DNA from: Dinoroseobacter sp034111085
GTDB lineage: Bacteria > Pseudomonadota > Alphaproteobacteria > Rhodobacterales > Rhodobacteraceae
Length of the DNA: 64,000 nt
Direction: 5' to 3'
Assembly: GCA_034111085.1 (NCBI GenBank)
Contig: JAWUXZ010000027.1
Location: 93,437-157,436, forward strand
Part shown: piece by piece, positions 9,230 through 17,077 of the stretch
Numbering within the stretch: the stretch's first letter is position 1
Layout: each line of letters begins with the position of its first letter
Made by a program: the position numbers and the translations under genes
The notes under the pieces: generated by a model
Told to the model about the DNA's origin: nothing
The model's database searches: none
Seen by the model: only the letters and a program-made list of their open reading frames with translations

Positions 9230-10251
9230 CCCGCCTGCCCCGTCACCTTCAACGCCAGCGGTCGCGGCATCAGCACAACCATGCGACCCCCATCCCGAAT
9301 GCGCCCCGCAATTCGCCCAGCCTCATCCCCGGTGCCAAAGAAAATGTCAGCGCGCTGCGGGCCCTTGATGGCCGAGCCTGTGTCTTGCGCAATCATCAAA
9401 CGCCGGATCGGGGCAGCGCCTTCTTTCTCGATCCAGACAGGTGCGCCGAGCGGGACATGCGCCGGATCCACCGCAATACTGCGTCCCGGCGTCACCGAGC
9501 GGTTCATCGCACCCAAAGGCCCCATTTCCGGCGGCACTTCGTTCACTTCACGGAAGAATATGAACGATGGGTTGTGTTGCAGAAGCCGCTTGCCGTCGCG
9601 CGGATTGGAGGCAACCCAACGCGCTATACGTGCCGCTGACACCTGGTGGGCTTCAAACAGCCCACGTCTGATCAGCTCCTGCCCGACAGACCGATATGGA
9701 TGGCCGTTTTTGGCGGCAAACCCCACGCGGATTACGCCACCGTCTTGCAACTGCAACCGACCGGAGCCTTGGACTTGCAGAAAAAAGGCCTCAACCGGGT
9801 CATGGACCCATGCGATCTCTAGCCCACGTCCGGCAAGAGGGCGCTCGTTCTCGATCTGCGCACGTGTCAGCCAAGGGCGTCCACGCGGCATCTCAGGTGG
9901 CGCGCGATACAGCGGCGTCTCGAACCCAGCGCGGCGGGTGCGACTGGCAACGATCTCGGGCTCGTAATATCCGGTGAACAGTGCTCTCTCGGTCGGGGCC
10001 ATCAAGACGGGCAGGAAGTGTGCTTCGAAGAACGCGCGGGCACTCGGTGCATCATCGGCACCGCCGCACACGGTGTCCCAATCAACTGGATCAAGTTGGG
10101 CGCAGGTCGTCTGAAAAGCAGCAAGGGCGGGCGCAGGATCATCCCCGCCCCACCCTTCTAGATCGTCAAAACTTAGCAGAACCGGATCTGCAGATACCGT
10201 CATTGCACCAGCCACCAAAATTGCGGCCGCCAGCCGGGCCGCACCGTTCAT
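9226..10251 (-). CDS. mltA: Lytic murein transglycosylase A
   Basis: Periplasmic 341-residue lytic transglycosylase of the MltA family, which cleaves peptidoglycan glycan strands. An N-terminal signal peptide ends near VSA-DP, with no lipobox, so it may be soluble rather than a lipoprotein. The MltA domain includes VQGSGRLQL, and the C-terminal 3D domain ends in AQDTGSAIKGPQRADIFFG, with the conserved catalytic-region Asp residues. The start at 10251 overlaps the timA stop by ATGA; a 21-codon extension is rejected for that reason. Confidence 0.94.
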   Translation of the reverse strand: MNGAARLAAAILVAGAMTVSADPVLLSFDDLEGWGGDDPAPALAAFQTTCAQLDPVDWDTVCGGADDAPSARAFFEAHFLPVLMAPTERALFTGYYEPEIVASRTRRAGFETPLYRAPPEMPRGRPWLTRAQIENERPLAGRGLEIAWVHDPVEAFFLQVQGSGRLQLQDGGVIRVGFAAKNGHPYRSVGQELIRRGLFEAHQVSAARIARWVASNPRDGKRLLQHNPSFIFFREVNEVPPEMGPLGAMNRSVTPGRSIAVDPAHVPLGAPVWIEKEGAAPIRRLMIAQDTGSAIKGPQRADIFFGTGDEAGRIAGRIRDGGRMVVLMPRPLALKVTGQAG

Positions 10252-10904
10252 TCGCCTGTGGCGACGAGCGTCCAGTTCGGGGTGGCGGACCCCATGAAGC
10301 GCGCGAAGGTCCACGTATCCTTCTGGCGTTTGATCTCGCTAGCGTTACCCTCAATGATCTCGCCTTCGGAATTGCGCACGACAGATGTGATCTCGGCGAC
10401 AAACTTCACGGAAACCTCGGCTTCTTTCGTGTCCCGGTTATACGTGACGGCTGCGAGGGACGTTTCGCGCAAGCCGACGAATTCCGCATCAATCGACAGG
10501 CCTTGCGATTTACGTTGGGCAACGACGTCTTCAAACGTCTCGAGCACATCATCGGACAGGAAATCTTTGATCTCGTCGAGATTGCCTGCCTCAAACCCCA
10601 TCAGGATCATCTCATAAGCTCCACGCGAGCCGCGCAGAAACTCATTTACGCTGAAACCGGGCTCAGCCATCTTCATAGCGGCAAGATCTTTCGCTTCTTG
10701 GGTGCCGTCTTCGACATGATCCACGATATCTTGATCCGGGCCGCCTTCGATCACCTCAAACTCGCGGCGCACGTCATCGCGGGCCTCAGACAGCTTCACC
10801 GGTGGCTTCTCGAAGCCTTCGCGGGTGCCGAGCACATTGCGCAGACGCAAGATCAAGAAAACAGCAATACCGGCCAAGACCAGCAGTTGTATCATAGAGT
10901 TCAT
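10248..10904 (-). CDS. timA: Tim44-domain membrane protein
   Basis: A 218-residue protein with one N-terminal membrane helix (residues 4-20), an acidic linker, and a C-terminal Tim44-like domain, the bacterial relative of the mitochondrial inner-membrane import subunit Tim44. Family knowledge places it at the inner membrane of alphaproteobacteria, with a role possibly in protein export or biogenesis. The start at 10904 is preceded by GAGACCGAA. It heads the timA-mltA-smr operon and diverges from fxsA-secB. Confidence 0.88.
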   Translation of the reverse strand: MNSMIQLLVLAGIAVFLILRLRNVLGTREGFEKPPVKLSEARDDVRREFEVIEGGPDQDIVDHVEDGTQEAKDLAAMKMAEPGFSVNEFLRGSRGAYEMILMGFEAGNLDEIKDFLSDDVLETFEDVVAQRKSQGLSIDAEFVGLRETSLAAVTYNRDTKEAEVSVKFVAEITSVVRNSEGEIIEGNASEIKRQKDTWTFARFMGSATPNWTLVATGE

Positions 10905-11040
10905 TTCGGTCTCTTCCGCGCTTAGGGGCCTTGGGTTTCGTCTAACACCGCACATATGTAAGGTGGCGACGGGGTCAAGTCCACCAATGCCGTTGCGGTG
11001 CAGCATCTAAGATGCACATCGAGAAAGGAAATTTTAAGTT

Positions 11041-11535
11041 ATGTGGCTGTTCTTTGTGTTTGTAGCGGTTCCGTTGATCGAAATCGCTCTGTTTATTTCC
11101 GTCGGAGGGGCGATTGGATTGTTTCCAACCCTCGCCATTGTGATCGTCACCGCTTTTGTGGGGACATGGTTAGTGCGCAGCCAAGGCGGCCAAGCGCTGC
11201 GGGAATTACAGACCTCGTTCAGCGACCTGCGTGATCCTTCCGAGCCTTTGGCCCACGGTGCGATGATCTTATTTGCGGGTGCTTTGTTGCTAACGCCGGG
11301 ATTTTTTACCGATGCTGTTGGCTTTGCTCTACTGGTGCCGGGCGTGCGTCAGGCGGCGTTTGCTGCCTTGAAGAGGCGCGTGAATGTCGCCGGATTTCAG
11401 GCCGGCCAAGCACAGCGTGACCCGCGTGCGCCTCATGATGCCAGCACTATCGATGGCGACTATTTTGAGATTGATCCAAGCACGCCCGAGCCCGGAAACG
11501 GCAACGCCAAACCCTCCGGCTGGACCGAGCATTGA
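11041..11535 (+). CDS. fxsA: FxsA family membrane protein
   Basis: A 164-residue cytoplasmic membrane protein of the FxsA family. Three to four hydrophobic helices occupy residues 1-105, including the conserved LLTPGFFTDAVGFALLVPGVR segment, followed by a hydrophilic tail. AAAGGA lies about 10 bases before the ATG. Divergent from timA and 56 bp upstream of secB, an arrangement common in Rhodobacterales. Family members are known mainly from a phage-exclusion phenotype in E. coli; the cellular role is unclear. Confidence 0.88.
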   Translation: MWLFFVFVAVPLIEIALFISVGGAIGLFPTLAIVIVTAFVGTWLVRSQGGQALRELQTSFSDLRDPSEPLAHGAMILFAGALLLTPGFFTDAVGFALLVPGVRQAAFAALKRRVNVAGFQAGQAQRDPRAPHDASTIDGDYFEIDPSTPEPGNGNAKPSGWTEH

Positions 11536-11591
11536 GGACCGTTGCCTGACCTGCTAGGACACCGCCAAATTCTTGCATCAGGACGAGACAT

Positions 11592-12095
11592 ATGACCGAT
11601 ACCAACACAAACGGGGCCGCTGCTGCTACTGAGGCCCCAGCTCAACCCCGCCTTCAAGTTATGGGGCAGTTCATCAAGGACATGTCCTTCGAAAACATTG
11701 CCGCCCAGAAGGCCGTTCAGAACGCTGAGCAGCCCGACATTCAGGTGCAGGTTAACCTTGATGCCCGCAAGCGCGCCAATACCGAAAACCAGTATGAGGT
11801 ATCGATCAAACTCAAGATCGAAGCCAAGACCAAGACCGGCGGCGAGACGATCTTCATTATGGAGCTGGATTATGCCGGCATCTTCCTGATCGAGAACGTA
11901 CCCGAAGATCAGATGCATCCGTTCCTGCTGATCGAATGCCCGCGGATGATCTTCCCGTTCGTGCGCCGCATTGTCTCGGACGTCAGCCGTGACGGAGGCT
12001 TCCCACCCCTGAACCTTGAAACAATTGATTTCATTGCGCTTTACCGTCAGGAACTGGCGCGCCGTGCTGCTGCAAAGCCCGTCGCACAGGCCTAG
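11592..12095 (+). CDS. secB: Protein-export chaperone SecB
   Basis: A 167-residue tetrameric chaperone that holds secretory precursors unfolded for SecA. The conserved core runs from VMGQFIKDMSFENIAAQ to CPRMIFPFVRRIVSDVSRDGGFPP. The N-terminal Ala/Thr-rich tail and the C-terminal AAKPVAQA tail are typical of the group. GGACGAG precedes the ATG. Its TAG stop is interlocked with the stop of convergent dnaQ in the tetranucleotide CTAG. Confidence 0.97.
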   Translation: MTDTNTNGAAAATEAPAQPRLQVMGQFIKDMSFENIAAQKAVQNAEQPDIQVQVNLDARKRANTENQYEVSIKLKIEAKTKTGGETIFIMELDYAGIFLIENVPEDQMHPFLLIECPRMIFPFVRRIVSDVSRDGGFPPLNLETIDFIALYRQELARRAAAKPVAQA

Positions 12096-12790
12096 ACTTT
12101 TAGCTTAGACCAGACAGCATCGTCGCCCAACTTAGCCACAAAGGCAGCATGGGCGGCGGTTTCCTCAGGTGTTAGGCGCGACGCCAACGGGGTAGGACGC
12201 GGCTGCGGTCGCCAATCGGCGCTTTGGCCCGATAAGCCTGATCGCGCGCGTGTCGTTCCAGCCAACTCCAGCCCCGGCTGCTGTCCGCCGATAAGTTGCA
12301 GATAGACCTCGGCCAAAATCTCGGAATCGAGCAACGCTCCGTGCTTTTCGCGCGCTGAATTATCAACACCGAACCGCCGACACAGTGCGTCCAGCGAAGC
12401 AGGCGAGCCGGGAAACTTACGCCGCGCGATATCAAGCGTGTCGATAGCTTGGCTGTTTGGCAGCGTTTGCAAACCCAGTGTTTTCAGTTCGTGATTCAGA
12501 AATTTCATGTCGAATGACGCGTTATGGATCACCATTTTGTCGTCACGCACAAAATCTAGGAAAGATTGCGCCACTTTCGCGAACACAGGCTTTTTGCGCA
12601 GAAAATCGTCGCCAAGCCCGTGCACCTCAAACGCCGATTGCGGCATGCTGCGTTCTGGATTGATATAGACGTGGTAAATCTCGCCCGTGGGCATGTGGTT
12701 AAACAACTCCACTGCGCCAATCTCGACGATCCGGTCGCCGTCGAACGGATCAAAGCCTGTGGTTTCGGTGTCGAGTACAACTTCACGCAT
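12092..12790 (-). CDS. dnaQ: DNA polymerase III epsilon subunit
   Basis: Proofreading 3'-5' exonuclease of the replicative polymerase, 232 residues. DEDDh motifs are visible: ExoI DTETTGFDP at residues 7-15, ExoII in IHNASFDMKFL around residue 93, and ExoIII with His and Asp in KHGALLDSE near residue 155. The C-terminal tail would bind the polymerase alpha subunit. It overlaps coaE by 8 bp in a maf-aroE-coaE-dnaQ operon that reads away from the candidate origin. Confidence 0.96.
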   Translation of the reverse strand: MREVVLDTETTGFDPFDGDRIVEIGAVELFNHMPTGEIYHVYINPERSMPQSAFEVHGLGDDFLRKKPVFAKVAQSFLDFVRDDKMVIHNASFDMKFLNHELKTLGLQTLPNSQAIDTLDIARRKFPGSPASLDALCRRFGVDNSAREKHGALLDSEILAEVYLQLIGGQQPGLELAGTTRARSGLSGQSADWRPQPRPTPLASRLTPEETAAHAAFVAKLGDDAVWSKLKV

Positions 12791-13379
12791 CAGGGCTGCC
12801 TTTAAGCTGGGTTAGAATACGATCAACTTCGGCCTCGGCGGCTGGAATCGTCAAGGTCTCGATAACGAAATCGGCGCGCGCGCGTTTGTCGGCGTCCGGC
12901 ATCTGCGCCGCGAGGATGGAGGCGAGTTGATCTTCGGTCATTGTGCCACGCTCAAGCACGCGGGCGCGCTGAATATCCGGCGGGGCAGTGACAGCGATCG
13001 TATGGTCGCAAAGCGCATCGGTGCCCGTCTCGAACAACAGCGGAATATCAAGCACCACGAGTGCCGTCATGGCTTTGCGGTGCCGCTCGAGGAAGGCAGC
13101 GCGGTTTTCAGCGACAAGCGGGTGAACAATCGCCTCAATCCGCCTTAACGCACTGCGATCTTTGGTGATCTCGTCCTTGAGGACACTGCGATCAACGCCA
13201 TTACTGGTGGTTGAACCAGCAAACGCGTCCTCCATAAGAGCAATCGCCGCGCCGCCCGGACCGTAAAGCGTGCCCACCGCCGCATCCGCATCCCACACAG
13301 GCACGCCGCGCGCGCCAAACATCGCGGCAGTCGTAGATTTGCCCATGCCGATGGACCCGGTGAGGCCAAGAATAATCAT
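12783..13379 (-). CDS. coaE: Dephospho-CoA kinase
   Basis: Catalyses the last step of coenzyme A synthesis, ATP-dependent phosphorylation of the 3'-hydroxyl of dephospho-CoA. 198 residues, usual length. P-loop GSIGMGKST at residues 8-16, the WDAD acceptor-site region near residue 33, and VVLDIPLLFETG typical of the family. Start overlaps the aroE stop by ATGA. Confidence 0.96.
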   Translation of the reverse strand: MIILGLTGSIGMGKSTTAAMFGARGVPVWDADAAVGTLYGPGGAAIALMEDAFAGSTTSNGVDRSVLKDEITKDRSALRRIEAIVHPLVAENRAAFLERHRKAMTALVVLDIPLLFETGTDALCDHTIAVTAPPDIQRARVLERGTMTEDQLASILAAQMPDADKRARADFVIETLTIPAAEAEVDRILTQLKGSPDA

Positions 13380-14209
13380 GCAGCCAGCACGATATCGCGC
13401 AACGCATCCGTGACCTCGGGTCGCTTGCCAAACCAGCGATCAAACCCGGGCACCGCTTGGTGCAACAACATCCCAAGGCCATCGACCGTGGCGCAGCCCT
13501 TCTCGCTCGCGGCCTGCAAGAACGGAGTGTTGAGAGGGGTGTAGATAAGATCGGTAGCAAGTGCTGCGTTCGGCAAGCCGTCGAGGGCGAACTCGAAAGG
13601 CGGCTGACCCTCCATCCCGAGGGATGTTGTGTTTACGGCAAGTGCTACTTCGTAAAACAGCGCTGCTTCTTGCCCCCAATCGACGACCTTGATCTTCGGT
13701 CCAAACTGCCTTGCAAGCCCTTCGGCGCGGTCTTTTGTGCGATTGCTCAGGCGAATTTCAGGGCAGCCTGCATCCAGAAGCGCCACGATAATCGCGCGGC
13801 ACGCACCACCTGCTCCCAAGACCGCTGCTGGCCCAGTGTCCGCCTGCCAGCTCGGCGCAGTGCTGATCAGGTTTTGTATAAATCCATATCCGTCAGTGTT
13901 GTCTGCCTGAAATGTGCCATCTTCCCTGAAGGTTAGCGTATTAGCAGCGCCGATGCGTGCGGCAGCATCAGTCACCTCGTTTGCAAGCGAGAGAGCCGTT
14001 TCTTTATGCGGGATCGTGACGTTGATGCCTTTGAAGCCAAGTTTGGGCAAAGTTTTCAGCGCCTCGGGAAGATCGCCAGCGCTGATCTGCATCGGAATGT
14101 AATGACCAGCCAAACCATAGTCGCTGAGCCAGTGCCCATGCAGACGTGGTGATTTGGAATGGCCAATCGGATCGCCAATAACACCGGCAAGGGGGATTTG
14201 AGCGCTCAT
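13376..14209 (-). CDS. aroE: Shikimate dehydrogenase
   Basis: NADP-dependent reduction of 3-dehydroshikimate in the aromatic amino-acid pathway; 277 residues. Shikimate-binding SKSPRLHGHW near residue 15 (14-23), the catalytic-Lys segment NVTIPHKE, and the dinucleotide-binding GAGGACRA are present. The start at 14209 overlaps the maf stop by ATGA; an in-frame ATG four codons upstream is less likely. Confidence 0.96.
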   Translation of the reverse strand: MSAQIPLAGVIGDPIGHSKSPRLHGHWLSDYGLAGHYIPMQISAGDLPEALKTLPKLGFKGINVTIPHKETALSLANEVTDAAARIGAANTLTFREDGTFQADNTDGYGFIQNLISTAPSWQADTGPAAVLGAGGACRAIIVALLDAGCPEIRLSNRTKDRAEGLARQFGPKIKVVDWGQEAALFYEVALAVNTTSLGMEGQPPFEFALDGLPNAALATDLIYTPLNTPFLQAASEKGCATVDGLGMLLHQAVPGFDRWFGKRPEVTDALRDIVLAA

Positions 14210-14805
14210 CCTTCGATCCATCCGCGTTGGGCGAGGTAGCTCAGCAAAGGCAAAAGCGGCATGCCGAGCACCGTATGATAGGGGCCATCGATTCGGGTGA
14301 ACAGGCGCGCGCCTTCAGCTTCGATCTGGTAGGCTCCGACGCAGTGGCGAATGTCGGACCAATTGCGGGCCACGTAGGACTGTAGGTAAGCAGGCGACGC
14401 GTCGCGCATGGTCAGTTTCGCAATAGAAACTGTGCGCCAGATAGGTTGGCCTTCGTGGTAAAGAACAACGGCAGATATTTGGCTATGGGACTTGCCCGCC
14501 AACCGCGTCAGCTGGTCCAGCGCACCGGCCTCAGTTTCAGGCTTTGAGAACACCGTGCCTTCAAACGCCAACACCTGATCGCTGCCAATCACCACAGCAT
14601 CCGGGTGTTTGCGCGCAATCTTATCGGCTTTCATCTCGGCCAATGTGTCGGCAATGTCGCGAGGGTGCGCTGCTTCTGCCATTAAGGCCGCGGTCACGGT
14701 CTGTTCGTCAACGCGGGCAGGCAGCGCCTCAAACGAGACGCCTGCAGAGCGCAGCATCGCCTGCCGGGTGGTTGATTGAGACGCAAGGATCAGTGGCGGA
14801 AGCAT
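14206..14805 (-). CDS. maf: Maf-like nucleotide pyrophosphatase
   Basis: A 199-residue Maf/YceF/YhdE-type nucleoside triphosphate pyrophosphatase, which removes modified or non-canonical nucleotides. The N-terminal ASQSTTRQAML is the phosphate-binding motif (the family usually reads ASxSPRR, so the SPR part is altered to STTR) and VIGSDQVLAFEG is the second conserved block. First gene of the leftward operon next to the candidate origin. Confidence 0.92.
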   Translation of the reverse strand: MLPPLILASQSTTRQAMLRSAGVSFEALPARVDEQTVTAALMAEAAHPRDIADTLAEMKADKIARKHPDAVVIGSDQVLAFEGTVFSKPETEAGALDQLTRLAGKSHSQISAVVLYHEGQPIWRTVSIAKLTMRDASPAYLQSYVARNWSDIRHCVGAYQIEAEGARLFTRIDGPYHTVLGMPLLPLLSYLAQRGWIEG

Positions 14806-15217
14806 GGGAAAACCTGTGCATAACGGTAGGACGGGTTGGGTATGACAATCCGCGGTTCGGGCTCTTACAGTTGATCCGCCCCACCGCCTGAGGACAAGAG
14901 ACGTTTCATGCCAATTTTATCCCCTGTGCGCGAGTTATCCTTTGCGTGTGATAAAGCCGGGTAGCAGACGAGGTTGCGCACAGTCTCAGAAAAAACCTGT
15001 TTAGCGTAAATCTTGTAACATCTTGAAGTTAAATTGCTAACTGACTTATTAAACGATGCGCACCGGTTGTCCCCACCTTGGTAGCGTCCAAAATTTTGTG
15101 GGGGCGAAATAGCCGGAGCCGAATAATCCCCGTTATCCCCTGCGCTACAACAACATCTACATTTATTTCTTTCTTATTATTAGTAGAGAGAGGGGAGCGC
15201 CAAGGAAGGATAAGACC
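14806..15217. other. Candidate chromosomal origin (oriC) gap
   Basis: A 412-bp stretch with no credible gene between divergent maf and hemJ. It contains one perfect DnaA box (14815-14823, minus strand), two copies of the near-box TTATCCCCTG (14917-14926 and 15133-15142), a further TTATCC at 14935-14940, and two AT-rich tracts (about 15001-15056 and 15150-15185) that could serve as the unwinding element. Genes read away from it on both sides, and parAB, three parS sites, mnmG, rsmG, mnmE, rho and hemJ lie close by, the neighbourhood in which alphaproteobacterial origins are often found. Annotation as oriC is an inference. Confidence 0.5.
14815..14823 (-). promoter_or_regulatory. DnaA box (TTATGCACA)
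   Basis: The plus-strand TGTGCATAA is the exact reverse complement of TTATGCACA, a perfect match to the TTATNCACA consensus, 10 bp upstream of the maf start. A single match can occur by chance; the setting raises its value. Confidence 0.5.
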
Positions 15218-15655
15218 GTGGACATTTACCTGCTTGTGAAGGCTGCCCATGTGATCTCGGTCATCGCCTGGATGGCCGGGTTGTTCTATCTGCCGAGACT
15301 GTTTGTCTATCACGCTGAATCTGATGTGGTCGAAGGCAAGACGGCCGAGCTGTTTGAGACTATGGAATATCGGTTGTACCGCTTCATCATGAATCCGGCG
15401 ATGATTGCGGCTTGGGTCTTTGGGCTTTGGATGGCTTTCACGCCAGGAATTATCGATTGGGGATCCGTGTGGCCCTATACGAAAGCCGCTGGTGTGGTTG
15501 CGATGACATTGTTTCATTTCTGGCTTGGTCGCAGACGCAAAAATTTTGTCGCTGGGAATAACACGGTATCAGGGCGCCATTACCGAATGATGAACGAGGT
15601 CCCGACCTTGTTGATGGTGGTGATTGTTGTGTCGGTGATCATAAAGCCTTTCTGA
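15218..15655 (+). CDS. hemJ: Protoporphyrinogen IX oxidase HemJ
   Basis: A 145-residue membrane protein of the HemJ family, which oxidises protoporphyrinogen IX to protoporphyrin IX in bacteria lacking HemG/HemY. Four hydrophobic helices are visible; the conserved His of KAAHVISVIAWMAG (residue 11) in helix 1 and the following EYRLYRFIMNPAM segment are characteristic. The start is GTG, with AAGGAAGGA about 9 bases upstream. First rightward gene after the candidate origin, upstream of rho. Confidence 0.93.
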   Translation: MDIYLLVKAAHVISVIAWMAGLFYLPRLFVYHAESDVVEGKTAELFETMEYRLYRFIMNPAMIAAWVFGLWMAFTPGIIDWGSVWPYTKAAGVVAMTLFHFWLGRRRKNFVAGNNTVSGRHYRMMNEVPTLLMVVIVVSVIIKPF

Positions 15656-15672
15656 GGACTGCGCTTGTCAGA

Positions 15673-15701
15673 TTGACAATTTATGAGTTTCTGGGCTAAG
15701 G
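15673..15701 (+). promoter_or_regulatory. Possible rho promoter
   Basis: TTGACA at 15673-15678, a 17-bp spacer, then CTAAGG at 15696-15701. The -35 is perfect but the -10 is weak. It lies 86 bp before the rho start, leaving a leader of about 80 nt, which fits the common autoregulated rho leader arrangement. Confidence 0.35.
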
Positions 15702-15786
15702 GGTCACTGCCGGATCGTCCGATCTGCGCTTTTCCCGACTTTTGACAATTGAACCTGATTTGTCCCGCGCCGCTGGAGTGCCTTTG

Positions 15787-17058
15787 ATGCCGTCTGAATT
15801 CCTGAGCCTGTCTGAACTGAAATCCCGCAAGCCTGCGGATTTACTTGAGTTGGCAGAAGAGCTTGAGATTGAGAACGCCTCCACCATGCGGAAGGGCGAG
15901 ATCATGTTCGCTGTGCTCAAAGAGCGCGCGGAAGAAGGCTGGGAAGTGTCCGGTGACGGTGTGCTGGAAGTGAACCAGGATGGGTTCGGTTTCCTGCGCT
16001 CGCCAGAGGCAAACTACTTGCCGGGCCCCGATGACATCTACGTCTCGCCAGACATGATCCGCCAGCACTCGCTACGTACAGGCGATACCGTTGACGGCGT
16101 GATCGCGGCACCGCTTGAGGGCGAGCGCTATTTTGCGATGACCAAGGTCACGACGGTAAATTTTGAGGACCCTGAGCGCGCGCGCCACAAAATTAACTTT
16201 GATAACCTGACGCCGCTTTATCCAGATGAGCGGTTCCAGATGGAGATCGAGGATCCAACGATCCGCGATCGTTCAGCCCGTATTATCGATCTGGTAGCAC
16301 CTATCGGGAAGGGCCAGCGGTCCTTGATCGTAGCCCCGCCGCGTACCGGTAAGACAGTGCTGCTACAGAACATCGCCAAGAGCATCGAGACGAACCACCC
16401 TGAGTGCTATCTGATCGTGCTACTGATCGACGAACGCCCTGAAGAGGTGACGGATATGCAGCGGTCGGTGAAGGGTGAGGTTATATCCTCGACCTTCGAC
16501 GAGCCGTCGACGCGTCACGTGGCAGTTTCGGAGATGGTGATCGAAAAAGCCAAGCGTCTGGTCGAACATAAGCGAGATGTTGTGATCTTGCTCGATTCGA
16601 TCACAAGACTTGGTCGTGCATTCAACACTGTGGTGCCATCTTCAGGCAAGGTTTTGACCGGTGGTGTGGACGCAAACGCCCTGCAGCGGCCGAAGCGCTT
16701 CTTTGGTGCGGCGCGCAATATTGAAGAAGGTGGCTCGCTTACGATTATTGCAACGGCCCTGATTGATACCGGAAGCCGGATGGATGAAGTGATCTTTGAA
16801 GAATTCAAAGGCACGGGTAACTCAGAAATCGTTCTTGACCGGAAGGTTGCCGATAAGCGCGTGTTCCCTGCGATGGATATTCTCAAATCTGGTACGCGCA
16901 AAGAAGAGCTGCTGGTCGAAAAGAACGACCTTCAGAAAACCTTCGTGCTGCGCCGTATTCTGAACCCGATGGGGACGACGGATGCGATCGAGTTCTTGAT
17001 CTCGAAGTTGAAGCAGACCAAGACGAATGCGGAATTCTTCGACTCGATGAACACCTAA
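15787..17058 (+). CDS. rho: Transcription termination factor Rho
   Basis: Hexameric RNA-dependent ATPase that ends transcription; 423 residues from this start. The N-terminal Rho domain (LSLSELKSRKPADLLELA), the RNA-binding cold-shock-like fold (DGFGFLRSPE near residue 60), Walker A APPRTGKT and Walker B region VVILLDSITRLGRA are all visible. The ATG at 15787 has GGAG 8 bases upstream; a longer frame from a TTG at 15742 would overlap a promoter-like TTGACA and lacks a ribosome-binding site. Confidence 0.97.
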   Translation: MPSEFLSLSELKSRKPADLLELAEELEIENASTMRKGEIMFAVLKERAEEGWEVSGDGVLEVNQDGFGFLRSPEANYLPGPDDIYVSPDMIRQHSLRTGDTVDGVIAAPLEGERYFAMTKVTTVNFEDPERARHKINFDNLTPLYPDERFQMEIEDPTIRDRSARIIDLVAPIGKGQRSLIVAPPRTGKTVLLQNIAKSIETNHPECYLIVLLIDERPEEVTDMQRSVKGEVISSTFDEPSTRHVAVSEMVIEKAKRLVEHKRDVVILLDSITRLGRAFNTVVPSSGKVLTGGVDANALQRPKRFFGAARNIEEGGSLTIIATALIDTGSRMDEVIFEEFKGTGNSEIVLDRKVADKRVFPAMDILKSGTRKEELLVEKNDLQKTFVLRRILNPMGTTDAIEFLISKLKQTKTNAEFFDSMNT

Positions 17059-17077
17059 AACTCAGACGGGCAGGGCT

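Noticed and set aside
15029..15517. Minus-strand frame across the maf-hemJ gap
   Set aside because: Antisense to hemJ and low in coding signal; the gap is more likely an origin.
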